Shown here: positions 27,476 to 37,823 of the stretch, one piece after another
Layout of the letters: the number at the start of each line of letters is the position of its first letter
How positions within the stretch are numbered: the stretch's first letter is position 1
Origin: Climacium dendroides
Taxonomy: Eukaryota; Streptophyta; Bryopsida; Hypnales; Climaciaceae
Direction of reading: 5' to 3'
Assembly (NCBI GenBank): GCA_950106755.1
Contig: OX467089.1
Location: 21,495,345-21,559,344, forward strand
DNA length: 64,000 nucleotides
Position numbers and translations under genes: made by a program
Notes under the pieces: generated by a model
Told to the model about the DNA's origin: nothing
Databases searched by the model: none
Seen by the model: the letters and a program-made list of their open reading frames with translations, nothing else

Positions 27476-27560
27476 TAGGGGTTTAGGGTTTTGTAGAGTT
27501 TAGGGTGAAATTTTTTCTTTTTCTATCACAACCAGGACTAAGAAACTCTTTTATCATATC

Positions 27561-27795
27561 TACTTGTGTGCCATGTGCCGTTGCCACAGTTGAAACAAAA
27601 GTAAAAGTAATTTTTTATTTTTTTATTTCATAAAAACTTCAAAATTTAATAACTTTCTCACCGTAGGTTTAAACACCATGAAACCAAGTCCGTGCATCCT
27701 TCCTTGCCAAGAGCTTTCTGACAGTACCAAGAATGCAAGTGGGGGATGTATGGTGCAAGAGATTTCAACGTAATAAACAAGAAAAACAAAACAAA
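27561..27795 (+). repeat. Dispersed repeat shared with RecQ intron 4, copy 1
   Basis: The order of phrases matches 47504-47720: 'tgtgccgttgccacagt', 'ttcataaaaacttcaaaatt', 'ctttctcaccgtaggtttaaa', 'ccatgaaa..gtccgtgcatcc', 'gagctttctgacagtac' and 'ggtgcaagagatttcaacgt', followed by an AACAAA-rich tail. The two copies lie 20 kb apart on the same strand. The shared 3' A-rich tail suggests a retroposed element, but no protein is encoded and the class is not established. Confidence 0.6.
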
Positions 27796-27975
27796 CAGCC
27801 AAATTTAAAGTATAGATTTTTTTTTCCCCTTCTTTTTCCAAACAAATTGCAAATTCAAACGGATTTGATTAGCTTACCGTTGTCTAACTTACTCCCTGTT
27901 GTTAATTTTTACCCGGCCTTGAGAAGAAAAAGGGTTATTCTAAGTTCAAAGGGAGGGAGGGGAGGGAGTACATAA

Positions 27976-29430
27976 TCATAAAATGGGACTGTCCTGGGGT
28001 CGGCAGCAATCAAAATGGGGCTTTATTGGGGAAGGGGGGAATTAATTCCTGGAGATTTCATGGAGAAGATTCTCCGTCTTAGGAATAGAAAGGCCTGGAC
28101 AGTGAGTAATCCTTTCATTCCTTTGCAATGGAATTTCGTTTCATGCCTCTCCGAAAAGCTTTAGGGCAGGCGACCCATTTCCAACCACTTAAGCAATTAC
28201 GCAGATTTGGAGCGCAGATTTTTTGTGTGCAGAATTTTTCCCATGTATAGAAATAGAGTTTGGAAGGATTGCAGATTTTCCCAGAATTTTATTGCACGAA
28301 ATGTATTTTCTATGAATTTTTTAATAGAAGATTCTCTAAAACCTATTATGATTATATAGACCTTTCTATTTCTAACCATAGACTAATTGCAAAATCAACT
28401 TAGGATTGGTTGCAATATTGACAGCCTTGTAGCCAATCATAATGCACCACAACTACTCCTCGAACTATGCCATGATTCATGGAAACAAGACAGTCTATAA
28501 CTAAGTTGGAAATGGGGGTGGGTGGGGTGGAAATGTATCGCTTGCCCTAGCCTATGGGAAGCTTTTGTTGGACTCCAGCTGCGGAGTGTAAATGAAGGCG
28601 CATTTGGTAGCTCGTCATCATCTCCAATAAGTAGGTGCTATTTGGCGGAATTTTGGTAGTAACATAGAAGCACCAGTAGTTGATCATTTAAGCAATTTTG
28701 AAGCACATGCTACGAAATATGAGGTGGTGGAAATTTTTCCCATGTAGGAAGATAGTAAATATTGGGACAACAAAATTTTCAAAATTTTATTTCTAAATTG
28801 AAATTAGTGTGATTTTTGGGAGCCCCAAAGTGCACTTGTTCAATAGCCAATGTCTAGTGTCTTCTAATTTTGATCATTCAAGAACTACTTTGTTGCTCAC
28901 TACTTCCTATTTTTTTGCTCACTACTTTGGGACATGTATCTACCATAACCTTATTAGTCCCAACCTTGAAAAGGACCAAAAAAAACCATTTCAAGCTTGA
29001 GTTCTAGCTTAAGGTTGGAAATAGTGCATTTTACAAGTTGGGTATTGAGCGTGGTTGATAGTTGGTGCCTCAACCTTATTTGGCTTCACTCTCCAATCCT
29101 TGTCCGTAGGAATGGAGACCATATAATTTGGATCAAGTGCCCTCTTCCTTCTAGCTCATTTTTGTAGCTCTATTATGACTTTTTTTTTGGTTTGTGCTCA
29201 TTTTTTTTCCTTTGTCTAGCCTTTGGCTTGGCTATTCTTGTATGGTGATTTTTTTAATGCAATAATTCTTTCATTTGTTAAAAAACAGATTCATTTCATC
29301 TATGCCCTAAATAAATAAATAAATATATTAAAAAAATACAAATGTGATAAATTACTTGATGACATAAATGGGTTTGGTATTTATCTTTGGAAAAGACATT
29401 TGTTTATTTAGAATTGAAAAGGAAAAAAAC
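27976..29430. other. Intergenic DNA with a diverged local duplication
   Basis: Around 28185-28310 and again around 28680-28800 the sequence shares 'taagcaatt', 'agcgcagatt / gaagcacatg', 'gaatttttcccatgta' and 'ttttccagaattttat'-like phrases, a local duplication that has diverged. The part before 28190 is somewhat GC-richer with G runs. No coding frame with recognisable product. Confidence 0.35.
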
Positions 29431-30372
29431 TAACCCCTAAAGGCCAAAACATTATTTTTTAGCAACATAGTGCATTTGGGCAACTCACTACAAATAGAGT
29501 TTTTTATTTTTTCCCTTTGAAATTTTCACACAACATGTGCTTAAGGAGTAGCTGCAAGGGGCAATGATTTTCTTATAATTTTTGACTACATGGTTATAAA
29601 GTTATTGCATGATAGGTAATTTTCATTGCTCGACGAGCAACTCAAGCAACTCAGAAAACTTTATTTTTTAAGATATAGAAATTTGAAATTGGTTTCCTTA
29701 ATTTATATATAGGTGGAAAGATTTAAACCATTCCATTTTATTTAATGAGATGCGAGATGAGATGAAAATTATGAGGAGTTTTAGTTTGGAAGTAGTTATA
29801 GAATCTCTACTCAAAATAAACTTTGAAGTCCTTCATTTAAAGCAATTTTCAATATTTTTGAAAAAAAATTTAAAATTTGGATGTAGATTGTTTATTACAA
29901 CATTAAAGCCATTGGAATTGCCATTTTTTTAATTCCATAACTAAATTCCCAACAATTTTGTAATTTAAATTGCACTCCAGTTCTTTCACTTACTATTTTT
30001 TTCAAGTATGAATATTAAATTTTTTTGTTTGAATTTTTTACATGTATTCCAAAATTATTTCTTCAACATATTATGAAGAGTAATAAGTTGTAGGATCTAC
30101 ACATTTTTGTGTAAAAAACTTGAAAGATGAAATCTAACCATTTGGGAAGATTTGGAAATACTTCATTTTGAAATTCAAGCATCTTGGTCTTGCAATTGAT
30201 GAGGTTTTTTATTCTAAAAATTTAGAAGGGTGTACTCTAACAATTTAACTAAAGGATCCTAAGGTTGAATTTGTTGATGAATAAATATAAATGAAGATTT
30301 TAGTTTTGCTTTAGATTTAAGTACTTTGAAGTAGTTTTGGGCTTAAAAACGTTGAATACCTTTAGGGGTTAA
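29431..30372. mobile_element. TTAA-bounded piggyBac-like non-autonomous element, copy 5
   Basis: The left end is CTAA-CCCCTAAAGGCCAAA, one base off TTAA. The right end is CCTTTAGGGG followed by TTAA (30369-30372). The interior matches 33718-34642 in the same orientation, including 'agaatctctactc', 'ctttgaagtccttcattt' and 'gtagattgttta..caacatt'. No coding capacity. Confidence 0.75.
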
Positions 30373-30787
30373 CGCAAGCCCCTCTAGGAGCAACATTTTC
30401 ATTTTGAAAAGTAAATGACACATGCCCTCACTATAGTAGCTGAAAATTGGAGTGACCAAGTGTAACAAGCTAAGAGATATCAATCCTTTAAGTCAGACTG
30501 AAGTTAGAAATGGCCTTAAAAAAATCTACATATATTAATACACTTGGGCATTAAAGATTTAATTTAAATGATGTGTGGCCAATTCCCCCAAAATCTTTCA
30601 CATCTTTGTTAGACTTCTTTGCCTATAGATGGAAGATTCCATTTCCTTCACTTCAAGCTACATTCCAAAGATTGGCTTTGCATTAACCTAACTTACTCTA
30701 CTTCAAATGAACCTACACTAGCTAGCTCCTATCATTAATATTCAAGTCATTCCTCAAAGCTTAGTTTATAACAATCATTTGTCTCAA

Positions 30788-31029
30788 TGGGGAATTTCAT
30801 TAAAATGGCAATATTCCACATGCCATTTACATGAGTGAAGAACACATACGACAACGCTTCTTGGCATGTCAACCTCATAGATGTGCCAATTTTGTCCTCA
30901 ACAAGTCCAAATTGCAACACAACTCCCATGTTTCTTCACCTTGTGCCATCTTCCTATGAATTTCTTCCATTTTGCAATCTCCTTTGTGCCACTTTCGTGG
31001 AATAATCGCCATTTTAATGAAATTCCCCA
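30788..31029. mobile_element. Foldback MITE with GGGGAATTTCATTAAAATGG ends, copy 2
   Basis: The left end TGGGGAATTTCATTAAAATG and the right end CATTTTAATGAAATTCCCCA are perfect inverted repeats, and the direct repeat TCTCAA flanks both sides. The interior differs from copy 1 (17127) except for the adjacent 'gcaatattccacatgcca' block, so the family is held together mainly by its ends. No ORF of note. Confidence 0.75.
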
Positions 31030-33296
31030 TCTCAACCTTTTTAACGCCCAAGCATATTGTATGTAGATTTTTTTTGTATTTGTAAACCATAGGCCAATGG
31101 GGGGGGTAAAAGGTTAATATCACTCAAATTAAATCATTAACAAAGAATCATGACAATAAAAATAAATTGCTTTTTTCTTCCTTTCAATTAATTTAATTTA
31201 TAATTTATTAAAAAAATAGACAAAGAAAAACTTCAACAATTTTTTGGTGAAATAATCATTTTCTAGAGTCTATCTTGAAAGCTAGAAGAACTTGGCATTT
31301 GTTCCTACATGATTGGATGATAAATTGCCAATACAATTGAGGTTTGATGGTGAGAGCAAAAACACTGCAAAGCAACCGCAAAAAAACTTTATATTAAATT
31401 TCAAAGGGAATCACCGTTGATCCAACTTCACTCAAGAAAATCATCTATTTTTGCATTTATACTTGTCACATGCAATTGATAGCTATAGTTCTTTAATTTT
31501 GTTTTATCCTAATCTAGTTTCTCAATCTTATTACCAAAACCTAATTAGTAAGTCACATTGGTGGCAAACTATACCTTTGTCTTTTGTTATGAATTAGTGG
31601 GTATCATTAGATGAAATTCAATTGATCTAGGGGCCACAAGTTTCCTTGAGTTCCCAAAATGTGGGAACTTAGCTACAACAATAGTTTGATATGGTAGAAC
31701 AATTATCAGATCAAATAATAAAAAAATATTTTTTGAATTTTTTAAAATTTAAATTGATTTTTGAATTTAATTTTTAAAATTCATTTTAATTTTTTAATTT
31801 GGTATTGTTTTTTATCATATTTTATTCTATCCAACACTAGTTGGTTCATAACATGGGAAACAAGCTTGAAACGACCCTTCAATGCCTCCAATAAACATCT
31901 AATGGCATCATCATCCCCTTTTGCCACCATCAAGACCTCATAAAAACTAGTACCACATGGGAGTTGAAGATCTCACTTGAGCTATATTGAAAGAATCTTT
32001 GGGACTTTGAGAAGAAGATTCACATGAAGTTTGTTCAACAAGTTCATTCTGAAATCCTAATGGGGTTTAAGTTCATGATTGTATAATTATTTGTGCAATT
32101 GCATTGGATATAGTGGCATTCTAAAAAGAGGTAACCTACCTCAAGCAACATGTCGTCATTATCAGGTTTACAGATGTTCTTTTGGCTATAATACATCACA
32201 AACTTTGGATCTATGAACTTGAAAGTAAGATCAGAGCTCGAATTATGTTCTACAAGGATAAATATGGTGGATTTTATTTTATTAAATTAGGCACAATTGA
32301 AGTAGTCAAATAGATCATGTCCTTGTCGCTTTACCAGCTCCAAGTAGATACAACCTTCTTTGAGCATTGGATTTGAGCCTTCAACATGTGTAAACCTAAT
32401 AATCTAGTTGTCCTAAGTTGGATCATGCTATAGAATCTTCCACTTGAATTCTTTCAACATGGCACAAGACTATAGCTATGTTGGAGAGAGATCACATTGC
32501 TTTGGCCTAAAATGATCTAAGATTTTGTATAGCAATTAAACCCTCCAATGGATATGTCTTGAAACTCTCTATTGTCGATGTAATAGGAAATTTTCCTAAA
32601 GTCATTGTGGAATATGAAGTCTATACCATTTCTTGTCAATACTACCCAAGAATAGCTCATGAGGAGTCTACCTGCCCCAGTTGAGGCATTTTGTGTCCAT
32701 TGGCCTATTTATTCCTAAAAGAATAAAGATGTGGCCTTGAGTAAGAGTTACCAAGCCCTTGTCAACATCAACACTAGCATTGGGTTAATCACCACAATCC
32801 TGCTATTAACTTGTTTGTCCTTAACATAGCTTGTTCCTCAAAGCATATAGGAGGCCTAAACCTTTGTGGACCTGGAAGAAACACTCTATGATGCTTTGGC
32901 CTTCAAGTGGTTGCTAAAAGCCATGCTTCGGGGTTCATCTAATTTGCAGTTGCTTTCTTTGTTATAAGATTTTATAGCTTTGACTTCAAACCAAAGGCAC
33001 ATGTCTGTATTTCAATACATGTTTTTCCACAAAGTTTATAGTTTCTAGAGGTTCAAGAGCATGGGACCATATTATTAAAGTTTGGAGGCTACTTGTTAGA
33101 TACATCTTATCCACCCTACTAAAAAATCCAACAAACGCCCCTCAATCATTTAGGGTTTCATTGAAATGGGCTACTTGATTCTTTTGAGTGGATAGTATGA
33201 CATCTTTACTTTCCAAAGAAGAAAAAAAACTTGTCTCAAAATTAACAAACCTTGTTTCAAACAATGAAATGGTTGCTTAGATATGTTCCCTAAACC
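31030..33296. other. AT-rich intergenic DNA, no gene seen
   Basis: A stretch from about 32100 to 33000 is slightly less AT-biased and could be the residue of a transposon coding region, but all frames are interrupted and no transposase, integrase or reverse-transcriptase motif was recognised. Confidence 0.4.
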
Positions 33297-33448
33297 ATGG
33301 TTGTCATATTGGACAAGTTACTATTTATTTCTTGTCCTGTAGGACGAGTTACTATTCATCAAATGTACCTCTCAAGTACATTTGATGAATAGTAACTCGT
33401 CCTACAGGACGAAAAATGAATAGTAACTTGTCCAGTATGACAACCATG
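33297..33448. mobile_element. Mutator-like foldback element, copy 3
   Basis: It opens ATGGTTGTCATATTGGACAA and closes with CCAGTATGACAACCATG. The interior is an almost perfect palindrome centred on GTACCTCTCAAGTAC. The flanks CCCTAAACC and CCATAAACT agree at seven of nine bases, consistent with an aged 9-bp target duplication. This is the simplest of the three copies (about 151 bases) and likely closest to the family's basic unit. Confidence 0.78.
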
Positions 33449-33519
33449 CCATAAACTTATAAACTTAGATAAACTTAATATAGGTATCTCCAAAACCTAT
33501 ACTCTTTGCTATTGTCCTT

Positions 33520-33715
33520 AATTACTATTATTGGATAGGTCAAAATTTCATATATAGTTGGTCTTGTTGGCAAGTAAAAAGAGGTTTCATCACACCAAAA
33601 AACATGATATTTGGATAGCATGTGCAAAATTTACAAAGGGACAAATTTTTTTAGTAGATGCTTAAAAATTGTTTCTATCACATAGATACATATTGATTTG
33701 GAGATGTATAGTATA
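33520..33715 (+). repeat. Dispersed repeat with the TCTTGTTGGCAAGT motif, copy 3
   Basis: It shares TCTTGTTGGCAAGTAAAAAG, 'gatagcatgtgcaaaattta' and 'cacatagatacatattgatt' with copies 1 and 2. It is cut off at its right by the TTAA-bounded element starting at 33718, where the other copies continue for about 50 more bases. This suggests that element inserted into this repeat. Confidence 0.55.
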
Positions 33716-33717
33716 TC

Positions 33718-34642
33718 TTAACCCCTAAAGGACCAATATGCATTTTGGGGCTATATAGAAATTTTGGGCATGTATATGTGACTAGAGATTTGCATATTTC
33801 AAGATAAAAATTTAATAGAAGGTGGGAGCAAGGAATATCCTTCAAACACACCAAATTTCATGACATTTGAAAATACGAGTCAAAAGTTATGGCCAAATAT
33901 GTTACTTTCTTCATTATCTAGGCAATATGGGCAGATTAAAAAAATCACTTTTTTTGAAAACAAAAATTTGAAATTGGTTTTCTAAATTTATATATACATG
34001 GAAAGCTTTGAATCATTCTATTGTGATTAATGAGATGAAAGTTATGAGTTGTTTTGTTTGTGGGCAGTTATGGATCCTCTACTCTAAAATAACTTTGAAG
34101 TCCTTTATCTTATTCAATTTTCAATATTTTTTGAAAAAAATAAAATTGTAGAATGTAGATTGTTTATAACAACATTTCAACCATTGGGATTGGCATATTT
34201 CAATTCCATAATTAAATCCTTAATAATTTAATATTTTGAATCATTCTCTACTATTGTCTACTTGCTATTTTTTTCCTATATGTTGTACAATTCCAAATGA
34301 TCTAAAAAATTTCAAGCATGCGACCAACTTGTCTAGGAAAAAAAATCCAAAGAGTAACTACCATTTTGGACAATTCTTTGTAGGAAAGTGAACTTGTGAA
34401 GTGCAGCTGCCTTGTTTTTTGCAGGGCTAAAAAAATTATTTCAATGAATTTGAATGCTTATATCTTGCAATCCACGCAGTGGAAATTTTTGAACTTTTTA
34501 CCACGTGTTCTCAAGTCAGCATACTACAAGATCCTATGGTTACAAGTGTCAAAAAAAAATTCAAAAATTTGGTACTTGTACTAGATATGGCAGGTTTTGA
34601 ACGTTTTTGGTGAAAACATAGTTAAGGAACCTTAATAGTTAA
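33718..34642. mobile_element. TTAA-bounded piggyBac-like non-autonomous element, copy 6 (reference copy)
   Basis: TTAA (33718-33721) precedes CCCCTAAAGGACCAATATGC. The right end is GGAACCTTAATAG before TTAA (34639-34642), an imperfect inverted match. At 925 bases it is close to the common full size of the larger copies, and its interior aligns with those at 1428 (inverted), 9896 (inverted), 29431 and 59366. No ORF exceeds about 60 codons. It is a useful reference for a family consensus. Confidence 0.75.
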
Positions 34643-35304
34643 AGGGGGAAGAGATTTGCCAAAGAAATAGTTGTCAAAATAAAAATCCTCTTACCACCTC
34701 ATTGTCATAGAGCTATATAGGGTTCCAAATCCCATCGTTGCATTGAGGCTCCCAAGATGGGAAAGCCACATTAAAAAAAACTGGACGAGAATACAAACTG
34801 CATATGTCGTTGTAATGTTTTTATTTGGGGTAGCATTAATTAGGGATAGTCACACCTCCTTCACCTCGATTCTAATTCTTGGGGAAGGTAAATATGGTGC
34901 TTTGTTGTTGGTTGTCCATGGCTTGTGGTGTTTCTAACCTTTGAGAATTCAAAGTGTCGTTTCTTCTCCTTTAAAGGTGAAAAAATAGGGTTGAAGAAAA
35001 ATTTCTCGAAGAATTTTTGATCTTACACTTTATAGTCTCATCCATCTCATGCTATGTTTTCACCCATATTGTTCATACCGACTTCACTCGGTCAACTTCA
35101 ACCTCTATGATTGTATCCATGAACCTTGCAAGTCACGTATTCTCCATTTTTTTATGACACAAGCGTATTGAACACACTACAAGGGGTTTTCATCAAGTAG
35201 AGAGGTTGATTTCATGCCAGATAACCAACTTGTCATTGCCAGGTATCAAACCTACAACCACACCATTCAATTTGGGTACCTTTCCACCACCATCATCCAA
35301 TAGT
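34643..35304. other. Intergenic DNA, no gene seen
   Basis: Mixed-composition sequence without a supported gene. A 64-codon open frame at 34743-34937 on the plus strand has no recognisable motif. Confidence 0.4.
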
Positions 35305-35939
35305 TTAATCCCTAAATGCCAGAGATACCAAAATTTGGTGTTTGCAAAACTTTGAAGTTAAATAAAACCTAAGCAAGTGCTATTTTTAGTAGTTTATAAT
35401 TTTGGATAGTTATTCTTGAAGTTTGATTTTAGCATCAAAAATCTGATCTTGAAAATAAATGATAGTGATTTTCCTATTCATGATTTTGTGTAAGGGTATC
35501 CATTGAAATCTTGACTTCTTGTAGTGTTGAGAGCTCTTGGAAATGAGCCTCAAATACACTAGATCTTGGAGAAAAAATCACATTCAAAATTCATTTAGAA
35601 AAATTATAGAGTAGATTTTAAGAAGCCATAAATTAATTGGAGTTATACATGTTAGGTCCTTTAACCTCATATTTTTTTGGTCACCAACTATTTAGATTTG
35701 ACATGCAAAAAGAGATTTTCATAGTTTTAACACCCTCATGGACAAACATTATAATCTTTCACTCCATAAGTGATATTGTTGTGTTTTCTTTTCCTATGAG
35801 ATCTCTAACATGTCTAGTTTGAATTTATACGGTTACAAATCCAAAAAAATTGATGCAACTTATCAAAATGTTGACATTTTGTTCAATTTAGAACAAATTC
35901 CAAGAAGCTCAAAACAGGTCTTGGGCATTTAGGAGTTAA
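35305..35939. mobile_element. TTAA-bounded piggyBac-like non-autonomous element, copy 7
   Basis: TTAA (35305-35308) is followed by TCCCTAAATGCCAGAG. The right end GGCATTTAGGAG precedes TTAA at 35936-35939. That same TTAA is the left boundary of the next element, so two elements stand back to back with one shared target motif. The interior is a different subfamily from the 0.9-kb copies. Confidence 0.7.
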
Positions 35940-36908
35940 CCCCCAAATGACAAAGAGGACAGAAAGGGTCCTCACACAATTTGAAGTCTAGTTCACAGTG
36001 TTGTAACTCTTGCATGTAGGGTCCAAATTCAATTAAATTTGTTAGGAAAGTCGTATTCTCCCCTCTAGTTTGTGTGGCAAATATTTTAGATCAATCCAAG
36101 ATGTATTGAGTTTTAGGGGTCCAAGTGAAGTTCACAGCTTCAATTTAAGTTCACCAAACTGCGTTTAGAGCTACAACTTTGGGGACTTGGATCTCTTTTG
36201 TAAAACATTCATTTTCAATCAAATTTGTTGGATTTTGATCCCCTTGAAGTTATTGTGGTAAAATTTTCATGTCAATCCCAGTTGTTATGAATGTTTTGGG
36301 AGCAATTTGAAGTTCAACATCCTGGCATTTGGGGAGTAGAGTGAACTTCGGCAGCCTATTTCTTCTTCATACAAAGTCCATTTTCAATAAATTTTTTTGG
36401 AAAAGTTGCACATATTAGTCAAGTTTGTGAGGCAAAAATCTCATGTCAATCCAAGAAGTAATGAGTGAGTGAGAAGCATTCTAGGAGGAGGAGGATCAGC
36501 CTTAGATGTGTTTTTTTCGCAATTTTTCTTGCTATTTTTTGACATTTCAAAGCTGTTTTTTAGACACAATGAGTCGATTGAATGAAAAAAAATTCACCAA
36601 TATGTTTGTATACTAGTTTTGAATCATTTTGTAGTGTAAAGTTTTTCATTTGAGTAGGTTTAGAAAACAAATTTCACCTCCAAATGTGTTTTTGGGAAAA
36701 TTTCAGCATCTATTTTTGACACTAAAACATTATGATCTTGCAATCTATATGGCCAAATGACTTCAAATTTTGTACATATCATCTAAAACATATATACTAC
36801 AAGATTGTACAATTGAGATTTGTATAACTTGAAGATATCTAGACCTATAGAGCTTCAAAAGCAATGATGTTTTTGAACCTTGGATATCGAATGTCACTTT
36901 GGGGTTAA
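35936..36908. mobile_element. TTAA-bounded piggyBac-like non-autonomous element, copy 8
   Basis: TTAA (35936-35939) is followed by CCCCCAAATGAC. The right end CACTTTGGGG precedes TTAA (36905-36908). The right third (about 36480-36890) is the inverted counterpart of 58840-59230, sharing 'gcaatgatgtttttgaa', 'tacaagattgtacaa' and 'aaaacattatgatcttgcaa'. The interior includes repeated phrases beginning 'aacttcaa..ttcacc', suggesting internal duplication. No coding capacity. Confidence 0.7.
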
Positions 36909-36989
36909 GGTCATCTTAGACCGATATTCTCCAGTTTTCATTCTTTATGCTCCACATAGCAAAAAAAAAAAAAAGGAGGTCGCACCTTC

Positions 36990-37113
36990 TTGCACAACAA
37001 CTCCCCAATAGGGTCCTCTTCTGTCTCAGCAACTTCGCATTCTTCAAGAAAATTGGCTTCGAATTCGGAGAAGGTGTGCCTACCCCTTTTTGAAGTAATT
37101 TTCATTCTTCTCC
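36990..37113 (-). other. Possible isolated exon, acidic 40-residue ORF
   Basis: Read on the minus strand, ATG at 37113 opens MGRRMKITSKRGRHTFSEFE and continues through an acidic segment with EECEVAETEEDP to a potential donor AAG|GTGCGA. It is followed by a T run (A run on the plus strand at 36961). The amino-acid composition is plausible for a real first exon, and composition from 36990 to 38250 is less AT-rich than usual. No partner exon or family was recognised. It could be a captured gene fragment. Confidence 0.25.
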
Positions 37114-37698
37114 CCATCAACTGACGGCAGATGTCCCCTACTCAATAAACCAATCAAGAGGCAACACCTGGTTTGCAGGCAACAACTGAAAAGATGGAGC
37201 TGGTCATCAGCCCAACCACTCAACAAATTGGAATAAAGTAATAGTTTGTAAAAAATATTTTTAAAGGCAGGACGTAACGCAGGACAGACCATGTGTACGA
37301 ACGGTACTCTTTAGTACGTCCCAAGGACCGAGAAATGAATTCCAGCTTTCCAGACTGGACTCTTTGACTTCCACTCCTCCATTCACATTTTAAAGCCATT
37401 CTTTGACCTTGAGGCCTGCGAGCCTGCGTCACTTATCTGCCTCCCTGCAATCACAACTCACAAGCGAATGATGTTTCATCTTCCACAAATCGCCCATTTA
37501 AGAGCTTAAAAACAAAACAAAAAAACTGAAACTGAATTCTGGGATGGAAGGTGAAGCTTCTTTGAATTCTTTGAAATGTTTTTCAGTAAAATTTTTCCGT
37601 TGGAAAACAAGTGGAATTGGCATCTAACCCAAGTTGATTCGCATTTTTTGGAGCTCTGTGGAATTAGTTATGAAACTTCGAAGTTGAAATGGGCATAG
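37114..37698. other. Intergenic DNA of intermediate composition
   Basis: Short open frames occur on the minus strand (37220-37432), but none matches a known protein and no splice-consistent model could be built. Confidence 0.3.
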
Positions 37699-37823
37699 GG
37701 CTCTAGAATCGCCCCACCTCTTGAAATGTACACTGTTTGTACAATACATTGCTGAAGGCTATGGAACAACAACATGTACAAACAATGTACTGTACATTTG
37801 AAGAGGTGGGCAGTTTTAGAGCC
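37699..37823. mobile_element. Foldback MITE with CCACCTC...TGTACA arms, copy 1
   Basis: The inverted arms GGCTCTAGAATCGCCCCACC and GGTGGGCAGTTTTAGAGCC enclose a second complementary region around AAATGTACACTGTTTGTACA and TGTACAAACAATGTACTGTAC. The loop is about 35 bases. A related element with the same core occurs at 52337-52435. No protein is encoded. Confidence 0.65.

Noticed and set aside
27733..27975. 80-codon plus-strand ORF as a gene
   Set aside because: It overlaps the dispersed repeat and its A-rich tail. The composition reflects the repeat, not coding selection.
32100..33000. Copia or Gypsy polyprotein remnant
   Set aside because: Composition hinted at former coding sequence, but no reverse-transcriptase, integrase or protease motif was found in any frame.
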